Shown: one piece after another, positions 17,886-27,478 of the stretch
How the letters are laid out: each line of letters opens with the position of its first letter
Numbering within the stretch: position 1 is the stretch's first letter
Source: Desulfobacterales bacterium
GTDB lineage: Bacteria; Desulfobacterota; Desulfobacteria; Desulfobacterales; JAHDSC01
Direction: 5' to 3'
NCBI GenBank assembly: GCA_016931455.1
Contig: JAFGES010000054.1
Coordinates: forward strand, 1 to 64,000
DNA length: 64,000 bases
The notes under the pieces: model-generated
Told to the model about the DNA's origin: nothing
Databases searched by the model: none
What the model saw: only the letters and a program-made list of their open reading frames with translations
Translations under genes and position numbers: made by a program

Positions 17886-19187
17886 ATGAAAAAGTTTGCA
17901 ATTTTGGCATTAGCTGCTGCAATGGTTGTTGCTTTTACATTGCCGGCTTCAGCATTTGACAGCGAATTCGGCGGTTATTGGCGTACAAGAGCTTATACTC
18001 AGCAAAATTTCAACGGCAATGATGATCAACCCGGCGGAGATCTTTCTAAAGTCGATACTCGAACGAGAATTTACTATACTGCTAAATTCAGTGAAGACTT
18101 TAAATTCGTCAATAAATTTGAATTTGATGCGGATTGGGGTGATAAGAAAGATGGCTACGGTGATATCACAGCAGATGGTATCAAAGTCGAAATAAAAAAT
18201 TCTTATGTCGACTTCAATTTGGATTGTTATAATTTTAAAATCGGTGTGCAACATTGGGTATTGGCACGCGGATTTGTTTTTGATGAAGATTTTGCCGGTG
18301 CAATTGTGACCTATAATATGGAGGGCATTGCCATTCCATTGATTTGGGTAAAGGGGTATGAAGGCGACGAAAACTCTTCACCAGATATCGCTGACAACAA
18401 CACAGCGGACTTCGACTACTATGCGATCGCTCCTTCCTTCAAACTCAGCGATACACTTACCATTAAACCTTATTTCTTGTGGGCCACAACCGATGAACCG
18501 AGTGATGCTAACAACTTGTACGACATTCCTAAAATCAATAATGTCGATGTTTGGGACCTTTCAGACAATGCCGACATTTATTATCTCGGTGTAGATCTGG
18601 ATGCCAAGCTGGATATGGCTTCCATCTGGTTTACCGGTGTTTATGAAATGGGTACGATAGAATATGCCGATGGTGATGATGTGGATATCAGCGCATATCT
18701 GCTGGCCATTGGTGCAAGTGCGGATTTGGGCGGACTTGATGTCCACGGCCAGGTATTTTATGCCAGTGGTGATGATGATGCTGATGACGATGACTATGAA
18801 GAATTTGCCGGCCCCAAAGGACGTTCTTACATCTGGTCGGAAATCATGGGGTGGGGAATCTTTGATATGGGATTAGAAAAATCCGCGGGTGCTCCCGGCG
18901 ATCAGATTTCCAACATCTGGGCGGCTAACCTTGGTGTCGGTTTCGCGCCCATGGATAAACTGAAACTCAAAGCAGACTTGTGGTATGCCCAACTTGCCGA
19001 AGATAACACATATGGCGAAAATGAGCTGGGTACTGAAATTGATCTGACAGCTACCTACAAAATAATGGATAATCTTAGTTTGGATCTGATTGGTGCTTAT
19101 CTTTTTGCCGGTGATGCTACTTCTTTAGATGGGCAGAACGAAGACGATCCTTACGAAATTGGTACACGTCTGTCACTTAGTTTCTAA
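17886..19187 (+). CDS. Outer-membrane beta-barrel porin
   Basis: A 433-residue outer-membrane protein. A Sec signal peptide (MKKFAILALAAAMVVAFTLP, cleavage after ASA) is followed by FDSEFGGYWRTRAYTQQNF, the usual first strand of porins in this phylum, then many alternating amphipathic strands. It ends on RLSLSF with a C-terminal Phe, the BAM recognition signal. Acidic loops are rich in Asp, notably one with DDDADDDDYEEF near residues 297-308, and could bind cations. An AAGGAGG ribosome site precedes the ATG, and a strong terminator follows. The structured leader, promoter and terminator suggest a highly expressed single gene. Substrate specificity unknown. Confidence 0.85.
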   Translation: MKKFAILALAAAMVVAFTLPASAFDSEFGGYWRTRAYTQQNFNGNDDQPGGDLSKVDTRTRIYYTAKFSEDFKFVNKFEFDADWGDKKDGYGDITADGIKVEIKNSYVDFNLDCYNFKIGVQHWVLARGFVFDEDFAGAIVTYNMEGIAIPLIWVKGYEGDENSSPDIADNNTADFDYYAIAPSFKLSDTLTIKPYFLWATTDEPSDANNLYDIPKINNVDVWDLSDNADIYYLGVDLDAKLDMASIWFTGVYEMGTIEYADGDDVDISAYLLAIGASADLGGLDVHGQVFYASGDDDADDDDYEEFAGPKGRSYIWSEIMGWGIFDMGLEKSAGAPGDQISNIWAANLGVGFAPMDKLKLKADLWYAQLAEDNTYGENELGTEIDLTATYKIMDNLSLDLIGAYLFAGDATSLDGQNEDDPYEIGTRLSLSF

Positions 19188-19218
19188 AAAATTACATCAC
19201 ATAATGATGTAAACTTAT

Positions 19219-19255
19219 AAAAAAGCCGGAAGGATACAGCCTTTCGGCTTTTTTT
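19219..19255 (+). terminator. Rho-independent terminator of the porin gene
   Basis: Arms AAAAAAGCCGGAAGG and CCTTTCGGCTTTTTTT pair over about 14 bp (one G-U) around the loop ATACAG, with the T-run immediately following. A classical intrinsic terminator 31 bp after the porin stop. Confidence 0.9.
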
Positions 19256-19332
19256 AATTTTCACTCGCTTTTATCTATCTCCTCTTTTCGAATTATAACT
19301 CATCGTTGAAGCAATTTAGGAGGGAGGATTTC

Positions 19333-19830
19333 ATGGAATTGAAAAAGAATTTTAAGGTGATTTTTATCGCCTGCTTACTTTTTCTATCAACTGCGTTTTT
19401 GCATGCCTGCCGGAATCATTTTTACAATTATAACGGTGCGACCGCAAAGCAAGAAAACCGTTTGGCCTTACTTGCCGAAGGGGCACACGATCAATTCCTG
19501 CAAACGACCGATCTTTCCATCAAATATACTTATTCGCAAAAATCAAACAGGATAGAGCTTTCCGGCGTCGTTGACTTTACTGCCCATCTGAAACATTTTG
19601 AAACTATAGAATATTTTTCGCTTAGGATGCATTTCCTGGATGTAGAAGGAAAAATCCTACAAAGTAGCCGGATTTTAACCGCAGACAATCATCAAAAAAT
19701 TAATAAAATGGCTTTTAAACAAAATTTATTAATACCCTCAAATGCTCATGCGCTCGCATTTAGTTATTCCGGTCGGGTAATGGGAGGGGGAGAATCGCCA
19801 AGTGCGTGGGATTTCTGGATGGTGCCTTAG
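19333..19830 (+). CDS. Small predicted lipoprotein of unknown function
   Basis: A 165-residue protein with a lipoprotein signal: basic MELKKNFK, hydrophobic core, and lipobox LHAC with the lipidated Cys26. The mature part looks like an all-beta domain (ELSGVVDFTAHLKHFETIEY and FSYSGRVMGGG), possibly an immunoglobulin-like fold, and ends GGGESPSAWDFWMVP. The start is the ATG at 19333, behind AGGAGGGAGG; the frame is open from a TTG at 19306. Its stop is 4 bp from the gatB stop on the opposite strand. Function unknown; residue after the Cys is Arg, which does not indicate inner-membrane retention. Confidence 0.75.
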   Translation: MELKKNFKVIFIACLLFLSTAFLHACRNHFYNYNGATAKQENRLALLAEGAHDQFLQTTDLSIKYTYSQKSNRIELSGVVDFTAHLKHFETIEYFSLRMHFLDVEGKILQSSRILTADNHQKINKMAFKQNLLIPSNAHALAFSYSGRVMGGGESPSAWDFWMVP

Positions 19831-19834
19831 TAGT

Positions 19835-21265
19835 CTATGCCATAAGCTTTTTATTTAAAATTTCATTTACAAGCTGCGGATTTGCTTTGCCTTTAGTCTT
19901 CTTCATTACTTGACCGACAAAAAAGCCGAAAAGCTTTATCTTTCCATTTTTATAATCCTCAACCTCTTGAGGACATTGATCCAAAATATTTAATACGATT
20001 TTTTCAATAGCGCATTTATCCGTGAGTTGAATAAGGCCTTTTTCCTCAACGATTTGCTTCGGTGATTTGCCCGATTTTGCCATTTCCTCAAAAACAGTCT
20101 TGGCAATCTTTCCGCTGATAATATCTTTGTCAATCAACTCTAACAGCTGGGCGAAATGATGGGCTGATATGGGTGATGCCTCAATAGATATATTTTCGGC
20201 GTTCAAAAGCCCAAGCAGCGATCCCATAATCCAATTACTCACCTGTTTTGGATTCGGAAATGTTTGAACACATTCTTCAAAATAGTCGGCAAGCTCTCGG
20301 CTCGATGTCAGCACCCCGGCATCATAGGAAGGTAACTTATATTGAGTGATAAACCGCTCTTTTTTTTTATTCGGAAGTTCAGGAAGACTTGATTCGACCT
20401 CGGCAATCCAGTCTTCATCGATAACAAGCGGCAAAAGATCCGGGTCCGGAAAATACCGATAATCGTGCGCCTCTTCCTTGCTTCGCATGGGTAAGGTTCT
20501 ATTTTTTAAAGGATCCCACAGACGTGTTTGCTGTATAATTCGACCACCGCCGGCAACAACTTCCTTTTGTCGGTTGATCTCATAATGAAGCGCCTTTTCC
20601 ACATGCCGAAAAGAATTTAAATTTTTCAATTCGGTTCGAGTTCCTAATTTTTCATCCCCTGTTGGACGAATCGAGATATTCGCATCACATCGGAAGCTCC
20701 CTTCTTCCAAGTTGCCATCACAGATGCCGATATAGCAAACAATAGACCTTAATTGGCGCAAATACGCTCCTGCTTCTTCAGGAGTTCGAATGTCCGGTTC
20801 ACTTACAATCTCAATCAGAGGGACACCCGCCCGGTTCAAATCGACAAAGCTGATCTGTCTTTTCTGATCATGAACGAGTTTGCCGGCATCTTCTTCCATA
20901 TGGATACGTGTGATACCGATGCGTTTTGAATAATTGTCGATCTCGATATCCACATGTCCGAACTCTGCAATCGGCATTTCATACTGGGAAATTTGATATC
21001 CCTTCGGCAGGTCCGGATAGAAATAATTTTTACGGGCCCACATGCTCTTGCGACCTATTTTACAGTTCGTTGCAATAGCCATACGCATGGCGAATTCAAC
21101 AACCTTTTTATTGAGAACCGGGAGCACACCGGGTAAACCTAGACAAACCGCACAGGTATGCGTATTGGGGGAGGCGCCGAATAATGTTGAACAATTGCAG
21201 AAAATTTTAGTTTTAGTTTTCAACTGTGCATGAACTTCAAGCCCGATTACGGATTCAAACTGCAT
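19835..21265 (-). CDS. gatB: Asp-tRNA(Asn)/Glu-tRNA(Gln) amidotransferase subunit B
   Basis: A 476-residue GatB, the kinase/amidotransferase subunit that binds tRNA and activates the misacylated Glu or Asp. Hallmarks: [19 protein letters not shown] at the start, zinc cysteines in FCNCSTLFG and [11 protein letters not shown], the [13 protein letters not shown] motif, and the DANISIRP and [10 protein letters not shown] stretches. The C-terminal YqeY/tail domain ends [18 protein letters not shown]. Length is standard. It is encoded alone, opposite in strand to gatCA about 6 kb away. Confidence 0.96.
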   Translation of the reverse strand: MQFESVIGLEVHAQLKTKTKIFCNCSTLFGASPNTHTCAVCLGLPGVLPVLNKKVVEFAMRMAIATNCKIGRKSMWARKNYFYPDLPKGYQISQYEMPIAEFGHVDIEIDNYSKRIGITRIHMEEDAGKLVHDQKRQISFVDLNRAGVPLIEIVSEPDIRTPEEAGAYLRQLRSIVCYIGICDGNLEEGSFRCDANISIRPTGDEKLGTRTELKNLNSFRHVEKALHYEINRQKEVVAGGGRIIQQTRLWDPLKNRTLPMRSKEEAHDYRYFPDPDLLPLVIDEDWIAEVESSLPELPNKKKERFITQYKLPSYDAGVLTSSRELADYFEECVQTFPNPKQVSNWIMGSLLGLLNAENISIEASPISAHHFAQLLELIDKDIISGKIAKTVFEEMAKSGKSPKQIVEEKGLIQLTDKCAIEKIVLNILDQCPQEVEDYKNGKIKLFGFFVGQVMKKTKGKANPQLVNEILNKKLMA

Positions 21266-21424
21266 TTTAAATTACCATTTTTTTATTGGCTTTGGAGCCG
21301 ATTATTTTTAAAAAAACTTATTGCCTTACAAAAATAATTTTTACCCCACTATGTAGGTATTTAAATGCCAAATATTGTACGATTATTGATTATTAGTCAA
21401 GCGGTTTTCAGAATTTTGAACTGC

Positions 21425-22930
21425 TCAGTCAACCGTAAGATTAATCGGCAACTGCACATTTTGGTGAAAAATCTTTAACAACTCTTCAAATTCAAGTCGA
21501 AAGGCCTCATATTGGTCAATATTAATATAGCGACTAGCGCCGCTACTGGTCAAAGGAACGATATCTTCCGTCCACTCATACCCTTGGCTTTTGAAAATCG
21601 ACCTGATTTGGTCATTTAATTTTCGGCTTGAATTCAAGCTTCCGGAATTCGCCAAGAACCAACTACGCGGCGTGTATTGGTTCCGATTACAAAGAACCTT
21701 TGATATCGCTTTTGGCAGATCTTTTTCTATTGCGGTCATACCCGTTTGGGAATTAAAAATTTCCAAATTCATTCCCGCCATAGAAGACGAAATAACACAC
21801 GGTAGATCGGACCGAAAGTATTCATAAATACTCCGGCATGCATTTTCATATAAAGATAGGTGGACCCCGATTTTAGATTGCGCTAAATATTTCGGCACAT
21901 CTTCTCGCCTAAGATTGGCTAACACCCTCACTCTTTTTGCAAGTCCTGCCTGTTGAATTTTTTCTTTGAATATTTTTACATTCGTTTCGGTTCCACGACC
22001 CAAAAAAAGTGCTCTACAATGGCCCAAAAGGGGATGCTGCAATAAGGTTAACATCAACATGTGCCGCTTACGCGGCATATCGTCGAAAGTCGCGTTAAAA
22101 ACCATGTCAAAAAGTTTTTCTTTACCGACATCTATCGGTGCATCATTGGATAGAAAATCCCCATGTGCCAAACGGGTTGTTATAATCCCCTGCTGTCCCT
22201 TTAAAAACATCTCATCTTCTTTGCCGCCGACACCAAAGAGGCAGGGATCTTCAGAAGTGGAAAAAACCCGTAGCCAGGTATGACGAAAAATGACGCCCAT
22301 TGGGGGTTCAATATAAAAAAAATAATAACGCGATAAGTCTTTCAAAAGCTTATAATTGAAAAAAATATAAGGAAGTGAGAAAATTCTCAGAACCCCTTTT
22401 TCATAAGGCATTTTGGGCTTTTTGAGAATCTGACAGAAATGACGGAGTTTAAACTGTTTCTGAATTTTTTCGCTTAGTTTGTTTTGAATCTTTCGGTTTT
22501 CGATTTTAAAAAATTTTCTGATTTCCGAGTAGTTTATCAGATCACTCTGAGCCTTTCGAAGCTGGTCCCATTGTCCGGGAAACGGGAGTAGCGCAAGAAA
22601 AAGTTGAGCTTGCTTTGATACAAAAGAATGCTTTGACTTTGATACAATATCTTTGAAGAAATCAAGCCGCTTTTCTAAGGCTTCGTAAGGCCAATAAAAT
22701 CCTCGGGTACCTTCAAGTAAGGGGCGCTGCCAGACCAGTAATTGGGCAAAAGCATTTAAAATCCGTTTGCGCAGTTTCTGATAATAAACCGGATCAGTGG
22801 TTTCAAATAGCCTGCCGGAATCGATGAGGAAAAAAAATTGCTCCAATATATCCAGCAATTCAAAATGGGATTGTTCTGTATATAATTGCGGGCGGCTGAA
22901 TTTTTGTCTTTTTTCGTTCGACTGGTTCAA
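21425..22930 (-). CDS. Glycosyltransferase-like protein
   Basis: A 501-residue cytoplasmic protein. The C-terminal half has a GT4-like Rossmann domain: AKRVRVLANLRREDVPKYLA, then SKIGVHLSLYENACRSIYEY with the usual E-x7-E-like region, and LPCVISSSMAGMNLEI. The first 170 residues are helical and unlike common glycosyltransferases. No signal peptide or membrane span. The start is uncertain: a TTG at 22930 without a good ribosome site is the only plausible start near the open-frame beginning. It is divergent from the five-gene plus-strand glycan cluster and is likely part of the same pathway, adding a sugar to a surface glycan. Donor and acceptor unknown. Confidence 0.7.
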   Translation of the reverse strand: MNQSNEKRQKFSRPQLYTEQSHFELLDILEQFFFLIDSGRLFETTDPVYYQKLRKRILNAFAQLLVWQRPLLEGTRGFYWPYEALEKRLDFFKDIVSKSKHSFVSKQAQLFLALLPFPGQWDQLRKAQSDLINYSEIRKFFKIENRKIQNKLSEKIQKQFKLRHFCQILKKPKMPYEKGVLRIFSLPYIFFNYKLLKDLSRYYFFYIEPPMGVIFRHTWLRVFSTSEDPCLFGVGGKEDEMFLKGQQGIITTRLAHGDFLSNDAPIDVGKEKLFDMVFNATFDDMPRKRHMLMLTLLQHPLLGHCRALFLGRGTETNVKIFKEKIQQAGLAKRVRVLANLRREDVPKYLAQSKIGVHLSLYENACRSIYEYFRSDLPCVISSSMAGMNLEIFNSQTGMTAIEKDLPKAISKVLCNRNQYTPRSWFLANSGSLNSSRKLNDQIRSIFKSQGYEWTEDIVPLTSSGASRYINIDQYEAFRLEFEELLKIFHQNVQLPINLTVD

Positions 22931-23208
22931 TTTTGTACGTTTTGGGTTAGATATTATTAAAATCGCGGGATGAAATTCTTTAGAAGCACCCTTACATATA
23001 GCAACTGCAAGCTTTTTTTTGAATATTATAAATTAAACTTGCCCCACCGGATATCCGGCGATATAATGCAATTATTAAAAGTGATTCATTAAAAAAATGG
23101 TTATTTATTTATTATAATAAATCATCTGCATCGAAACACAGGTAAATCTAAAATCAATTCTTTCAAATCAAAAAAATAACATCTTATCACAAACTGACGA
23201 AAAAGTGT
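22931..23208. other. Divergent intergenic region of the glycan island
   Basis: 278 bp between two divergent glycosyltransferase genes, AT-rich. A 12-bp perfect palindrome CCGGATATCCGG lies at 23047-23058 and could be a regulator site. No convincing -10/-35 pair or terminator was found. Confidence 0.4.
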
Positions 23209-24408
23209 ATGGGCCGTAATTCAACTTATAATATATTAATGTATTCTCACGACACCTATGGTCTTGGGCACATCCGCAGAACGATGGCCATTGCCTCCCA
23301 TTTGCGAGGAGAAAATATCAATATTCTTATTCTGACCGGTTCTCCCATCGCCGGTCGCTTTTCTTTCCCGGAACAGATTGATTTTGTACGCATACCGGGC
23401 ATGATAAAAAAAACCAATGAAGAGTACCTGCCGCTTTCAATAAAGATCAATCCCAAGCACGCACTTGATATTCGCAAGAACATCATCACAGCTACCGCCA
23501 AAACTTTTAAACCGCATCTTTTTATCGTGGACAAAGAACCCCTCGGACTTAAAAAAGAGGTTTTGCCTACACTCCAGTGGTTGCGCCGATGCTTGCCGCG
23601 AACGCGAACGATTTTGGGATTACGAGATATTATGGACGATGGAGAAACCATCCGCAAAGACTGGCTGGAAAAAGGTGTTTATGAAGTTTTGGATCAACTG
23701 TACAGTGAAATATGGATTTATGGAATTCAAAAATTTTATGATCCGATCCAAGAATATGCCATTCCGGAAAATATTAGTCGTAAGATGTATTTTACCGGCT
23801 ATATCCCGCGAAAGGTTCCCAATAAAGACATTGTTGATAGGGCTCGAAAAGCGTATGCACTCAAGAAGGATGAAAAGTTGGTCGTAGTGACGACCGGCGG
23901 AGGTGGAGATGGATACACAATGATGGATACTTTTCTTTCAATGCTCGAAACCGAACCTATACCCTTTTGCTTCAAAAGTGTTTTAATCACCGGACCGTTT
24001 ATGCCGATGAAAAAACGTAATGATATCTTCGAACGTTCCAAACGGTTGGGTGTGGCAACTTACCGATTTTACGATAAAATGGAAGAATTGTTGGCGGCGG
24101 CGGATCTTGTTGTCAGTATGGGTGGATATAATACGGTTTGTGAAATTCTGACCCAGGAAACCGTTTCTTTGCTTGTTCCTCGCGAAACTCCCCGCAAAGA
24201 ACAGCTTATTCGATCCACGGTCCTTCATAACCAAAACCTTGTTGATTTTATCCCCTGGCGGGTTATTTCACCCCAAACGCTACGCAAAAAGATACTGGAC
24301 CTGCTTGAGCATCCTGAACATTATCGAAAAGCCATCGCAAATTTCCAGCTAACCGGTATCGAAAACATGCAGCAACGCCTGCGGATTTTTAGGAATAATA
24401 AAATATGA
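23209..24408 (+). CDS. MurG/GT28-like glycosyltransferase (COG4671 type)
   Basis: A 399-residue protein with two Rossmann halves. The N-terminal half has the donor-independent signature YSHDTYGLGHIRRTMAIA (residues 12-29), and the C-terminal half has VVVTTGGGGDGYTMMDTFL and MGGYNTVCEIL followed by LVPRETPRKEQLIRS, the nucleotide-sugar-binding loop pattern of GT28/MurG enzymes. It was probably a soluble or peripheral inner-membrane glycosyltransferase. It opens the plus-strand glycan cluster and overlaps the next gene by 4 bp. A paralogue with the same layout lies at 27479-28651. No clear ribosome site before the ATG. Confidence 0.78.
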   Translation: MGRNSTYNILMYSHDTYGLGHIRRTMAIASHLRGENINILILTGSPIAGRFSFPEQIDFVRIPGMIKKTNEEYLPLSIKINPKHALDIRKNIITATAKTFKPHLFIVDKEPLGLKKEVLPTLQWLRRCLPRTRTILGLRDIMDDGETIRKDWLEKGVYEVLDQLYSEIWIYGIQKFYDPIQEYAIPENISRKMYFTGYIPRKVPNKDIVDRARKAYALKKDEKLVVVTTGGGGDGYTMMDTFLSMLETEPIPFCFKSVLITGPFMPMKKRNDIFERSKRLGVATYRFYDKMEELLAAADLVVSMGGYNTVCEILTQETVSLLVPRETPRKEQLIRSTVLHNQNLVDFIPWRVISPQTLRKKILDLLEHPEHYRKAIANFQLTGIENMQQRLRIFRNNKI

Positions 24409-25676
24409 GCAGATCCAATCCTCCGGTTTTAGGTATGATTCTAAAAGGATATCCGCGTATTTCTGAAACTTTTATATCCAATGAGATTCTGCTGCTTGAA
24501 AAACTTGGATTTTCCATTCATATTTTTTCCATGCGTCAGCCGCGGGAGACATTTTGTCATGATAGTGTCAAGCAGATCAAGGCGTCTGTGGACTACCTCC
24601 CGGAATCTCTTTTAACCCATCTTCCAAGCTTATTGTATCACAATGGCATGCTTGCAAAAAAAAGTCCCAAGCTCTATAAAGAGGCTTTTCAAATGGCCCT
24701 GCGCCGCTTTATACGCAAGCATCGGCATGCAACCTTGAAGCATTTATTGCAGGCAGGATATCTGGTTCACAAACTTCTTCCGGCAAGCCGTGCCGTTCAT
24801 CTACACGCTCACTTTGCTCATTCTCCCACTTCGGTTGCCATGTTCGCCGGCCGATTAAGCAACGTGCCTTTTAGTTTTACCGCTCACGCAAAAGATATCT
24901 ATACTTCGGATCCAATGCAGCTTCAGGAGAAAATTGCCCATGCCCGATTCGTGGTCACTTGTACGCAATACAATAAAGATTATCTAACTGAACTCTCCCC
25001 TGATGAAACAACTCCTATCCATCGAATTTACCACGGCATCGACATTGATTTTTTCAGCCATAATAAAGCCTTATGCAAACTGAAATCGAAACCTTGCCCT
25101 CCATACCAAATTCTCACGGTTGCTCGCTTAACCCCCAAAAAGGGTTTGACAACTATATACAAAGCGCTTCGAAATCTTTTGGATATGGGATTTTCCATCC
25201 GCCATACATTAATAGGAGATGGCGAAGACCGCCATCAACTCCTCGCTCTCATCAAAGAACTATGCATAGGTGATGTTACGCAGTGTCTGGGTACCCTGCC
25301 GCACCAAGATGTATTGGAATACTATCGGCAATCGGACCTGTTTGTGCTCGGTTGTGAAATTGCACCCAACGGAGACCGGGACGGTATACCAAATGTCATT
25401 ATAGAAAGCATGGCGATGGAAGTGCCTGTGGTGGCAACTCGAATATCAGCCATTCCCGAAGTAATTATAGATGAAAAAACAGGGCTTTTAGTACCTCCCG
25501 GCCGACCGGAAAAAATGGCTCAAGCCATGGTGCGGCTTCTAACGGATATGAATTTGAGAAATCAAATCGTCACAGCGGCTAGAAAGCTTGTGATGGATCA
25601 ATTTGACAATAAAATTCTGATTCAAGATCTTGCCGCAATCTACCGTCGGTCAATCCATGAATTTAGCCGACAGTGA
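24405..25676 (+). CDS. GT4 family glycosyltransferase (WcaL-like)
   Basis: A 423-residue GT-B enzyme. Early motif YPRISETFISNEILLLEKLG is typical of the colanic-acid/WcaL and AmsK group; HLHAHFAHSPTSVAMFA lies near residue 130. The C-terminal domain has LTVARLTPKKGLTTIYKAL, the phosphate/nucleotide contacts, and PNVIIESMAMEVPVVATRI carrying the E-x7-E-like catalytic pattern. It overlaps the upstream gene by ATGA, so translation is coupled. It should add a sugar to a lipid-linked or surface glycan from a nucleotide-sugar donor; specificity unknown. Confidence 0.88.
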   Translation: MSRSNPPVLGMILKGYPRISETFISNEILLLEKLGFSIHIFSMRQPRETFCHDSVKQIKASVDYLPESLLTHLPSLLYHNGMLAKKSPKLYKEAFQMALRRFIRKHRHATLKHLLQAGYLVHKLLPASRAVHLHAHFAHSPTSVAMFAGRLSNVPFSFTAHAKDIYTSDPMQLQEKIAHARFVVTCTQYNKDYLTELSPDETTPIHRIYHGIDIDFFSHNKALCKLKSKPCPPYQILTVARLTPKKGLTTIYKALRNLLDMGFSIRHTLIGDGEDRHQLLALIKELCIGDVTQCLGTLPHQDVLEYYRQSDLFVLGCEIAPNGDRDGIPNVIIESMAMEVPVVATRISAIPEVIIDEKTGLLVPPGRPEKMAQAMVRLLTDMNLRNQIVTAARKLVMDQFDNKILIQDLAAIYRRSIHEFSRQ

Positions 25677-25689
25677 GCAACAAGATCAT

Positions 25690-26817
25690 ATGCATATTTA
25701 TTTTTATACCCCTTTTAAACCCCTCGGCCATTTGACCCCTTCCGGAGATCTTATGATTGCCAAGGGTTTATTCAACTATCTGGTTTGCAAAGGGCATCAG
25801 GTGCATCCGGTAAATTCTTTGCGAACCCGATGGATATACTGGAAACCGTGGCTTTGGCCCAAATTCATGCTTGAACAGCAGCGAATCTTAAGAAAAATTA
25901 TCCGTAATCGGCCGGATTTGTGGCTGACTTATCATTCTTATTATAAAGCTCCTGATATTTTGGGACCGATTATTTCAAAACAAGTTAAAATACCTTATGT
26001 AATTTTTCAGGGGATATATTCGACAAAAAGAAAAAGAAATTTGAAAACCCTGCCTGGATTTATTCTCAACAAACAGGCCTTAAAGTCAGCTCAACATGTT
26101 TTTACCAATAGATGCGAAGACCTAATTAACCTGAATCGTATCCTGCCTAAAAAACATTTGACCTATATTTCCCCGGGGATCAAACCAAAAGAATTTTGTT
26201 TTGATACAAAAGCTCGGAGTGAACTAAGATATTCCTGGAATATTAAAAATGAACCGGTTATTCTATCTGCAGCGATGTTTCGTCCCGGTGTCAAGTCTGT
26301 CGGCATTGCTTGGCTGATCCGAACCTGCAGAAAAATTTTTCAAGAAAATAAACGCCTTTGTCTTGTGATTGCCGGCAATGGTGAAGAAAAGAACCGACTT
26401 ATCCGACTGGCTGAAGATCAACTGCCCGGTCAATTTCGTTTTGTCGGCCAAATACCCCAGGATAAAATGTATCGTTTCTATAGTGCCGGAGATATTTTTG
26501 CATTTCCGGGGATAAAAGAATCCTTAGGCATGGTTTTTCTGGAAGCGCAGTCATGTGGTTTGCCGGTGGTTGCCTTTGCAAATGGGGGTATTCCGGAGGT
26601 GGTCAAGGATCGAGAAACCGGATTTTTATTGCCGCCATATGCTTCCGACATGTATGCTGATGCAATTAAAAAACTAATTAAAGACAAAAAGCTGCGTGCT
26701 CAAATGGGTGAGGCCGGACGACAATATGTATGGAGGTATCATGATTTAAACGTAAATTATGAAAAGCTAGAACTTATATTAAAAAAAATCTCCCAACTTC
26801 AAGGCACAAAAGCATAG
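25690..26817 (+). CDS. GT4 family glycosyltransferase
   Basis: A 375-residue GT-B glycosyltransferase: N-terminal MHIYFYTPFKPLGHLTPSGD start, then CLVIAGNGEEKNRLIRLAED, DIFAFPGIKESLGMVFLEAQ and CGLPVVAFANGGIPEVV, the GT4 E-x7-E donor site. The frame is open from 25630, inside the preceding gene, and another ATG lies at 25657. The ATG at 25690, 13 bp after the upstream stop, gives a typical beta-strand start and is preferred, although its ribosome site is weak. Same cluster and direction as its neighbours. Confidence 0.85.
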   Translation: MHIYFYTPFKPLGHLTPSGDLMIAKGLFNYLVCKGHQVHPVNSLRTRWIYWKPWLWPKFMLEQQRILRKIIRNRPDLWLTYHSYYKAPDILGPIISKQVKIPYVIFQGIYSTKRKRNLKTLPGFILNKQALKSAQHVFTNRCEDLINLNRILPKKHLTYISPGIKPKEFCFDTKARSELRYSWNIKNEPVILSAAMFRPGVKSVGIAWLIRTCRKIFQENKRLCLVIAGNGEEKNRLIRLAEDQLPGQFRFVGQIPQDKMYRFYSAGDIFAFPGIKESLGMVFLEAQSCGLPVVAFANGGIPEVVKDRETGFLLPPYASDMYADAIKKLIKDKKLRAQMGEAGRQYVWRYHDLNVNYEKLELILKKISQLQGTKA

Positions 26818-26820
26818 GTA

Positions 26821-27447
26821 ATGATAGAGGTAGATCCGATCACACATTTCGGCATTCTACGCCACGCCGAAACACAATGGAATCTTCAAAAGCGAATTCA
26901 AGGCCAAAATGATAGTCCCCTGACATTTGAGGGAATACAGCAGGCAAGATCATGGGGTCTTGTGCTCAAGGATCAGGTTTGGGATCAGATTTTAACCAGT
27001 GATATCGGGCGCGCACTTAAGACGGCAACCCTTATCAATATTTACTTACGAATCGGCATCAAATGTGATAAACGGCTTCGGGAACAAGACTGGGGTCGAT
27101 GGTCCGGCAAGACGCTTGCAGATTTAAAAAAAGAAGAACCTGCGCTTTTATCTGATCAAGAAAAAGCAGGGTGGAAGTTTTGTCCGCCTGGTGGAGAGAG
27201 TCGCCGGACGGTTTTAAAGCGCAGCATGGAAGCTTTAAAAGAAGCTACTGCAAAATGGTCAGGTAAAAATATCCTCGTTGTCACGCACGAAAGCGTTATT
27301 AAATGCCTTACTTATTATTTTTCTGCGCGTCGGTTTCTTCCTTCCGAACCTTCTTTGCTCCTTGGGAATTATCTGCATCGCTTAAAATGGGATTCTCTGG
27401 GATTGGGTATTGATAAAATTAATGCCCTGGATTTAACGGGAGCCTAA
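26821..27447 (+). CDS. Histidine phosphatase family protein
   Basis: A 208-residue branch-1 histidine phosphatase. RHAETQWN (His15 is the phosphohistidine) is followed by RIQGQNDSPLTFEGIQQA, SDIGRALKTATLI, the acid region LREQDWGRWSGKTL, and NILVVTHESVIKCL with the second catalytic His. It lies 3 bp after a glycosyltransferase gene and 31 bp before the next. In this setting it may dephosphorylate a sugar phosphate or nucleotide-linked precursor of the glycan; a general phosphoglycerate mutase-like or cobalamin (CobC-like) role cannot be excluded. Confidence 0.85.
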   Translation: MIEVDPITHFGILRHAETQWNLQKRIQGQNDSPLTFEGIQQARSWGLVLKDQVWDQILTSDIGRALKTATLINIYLRIGIKCDKRLREQDWGRWSGKTLADLKKEEPALLSDQEKAGWKFCPPGGESRRTVLKRSMEALKEATAKWSGKNILVVTHESVIKCLTYYFSARRFLPSEPSLLLGNYLHRLKWDSLGLGIDKINALDLTGA

Positions 27448-27478
27448 ATTCCCGATCATCTACAAATTTATAAATATA

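Noticed and set aside
18760-18800. Asp-rich stretch of the porin seen as a separate repeat or calcium-binding domain
   Set aside because: It is a short run of GAT/GAC codons in one surface loop and not a repeat array.
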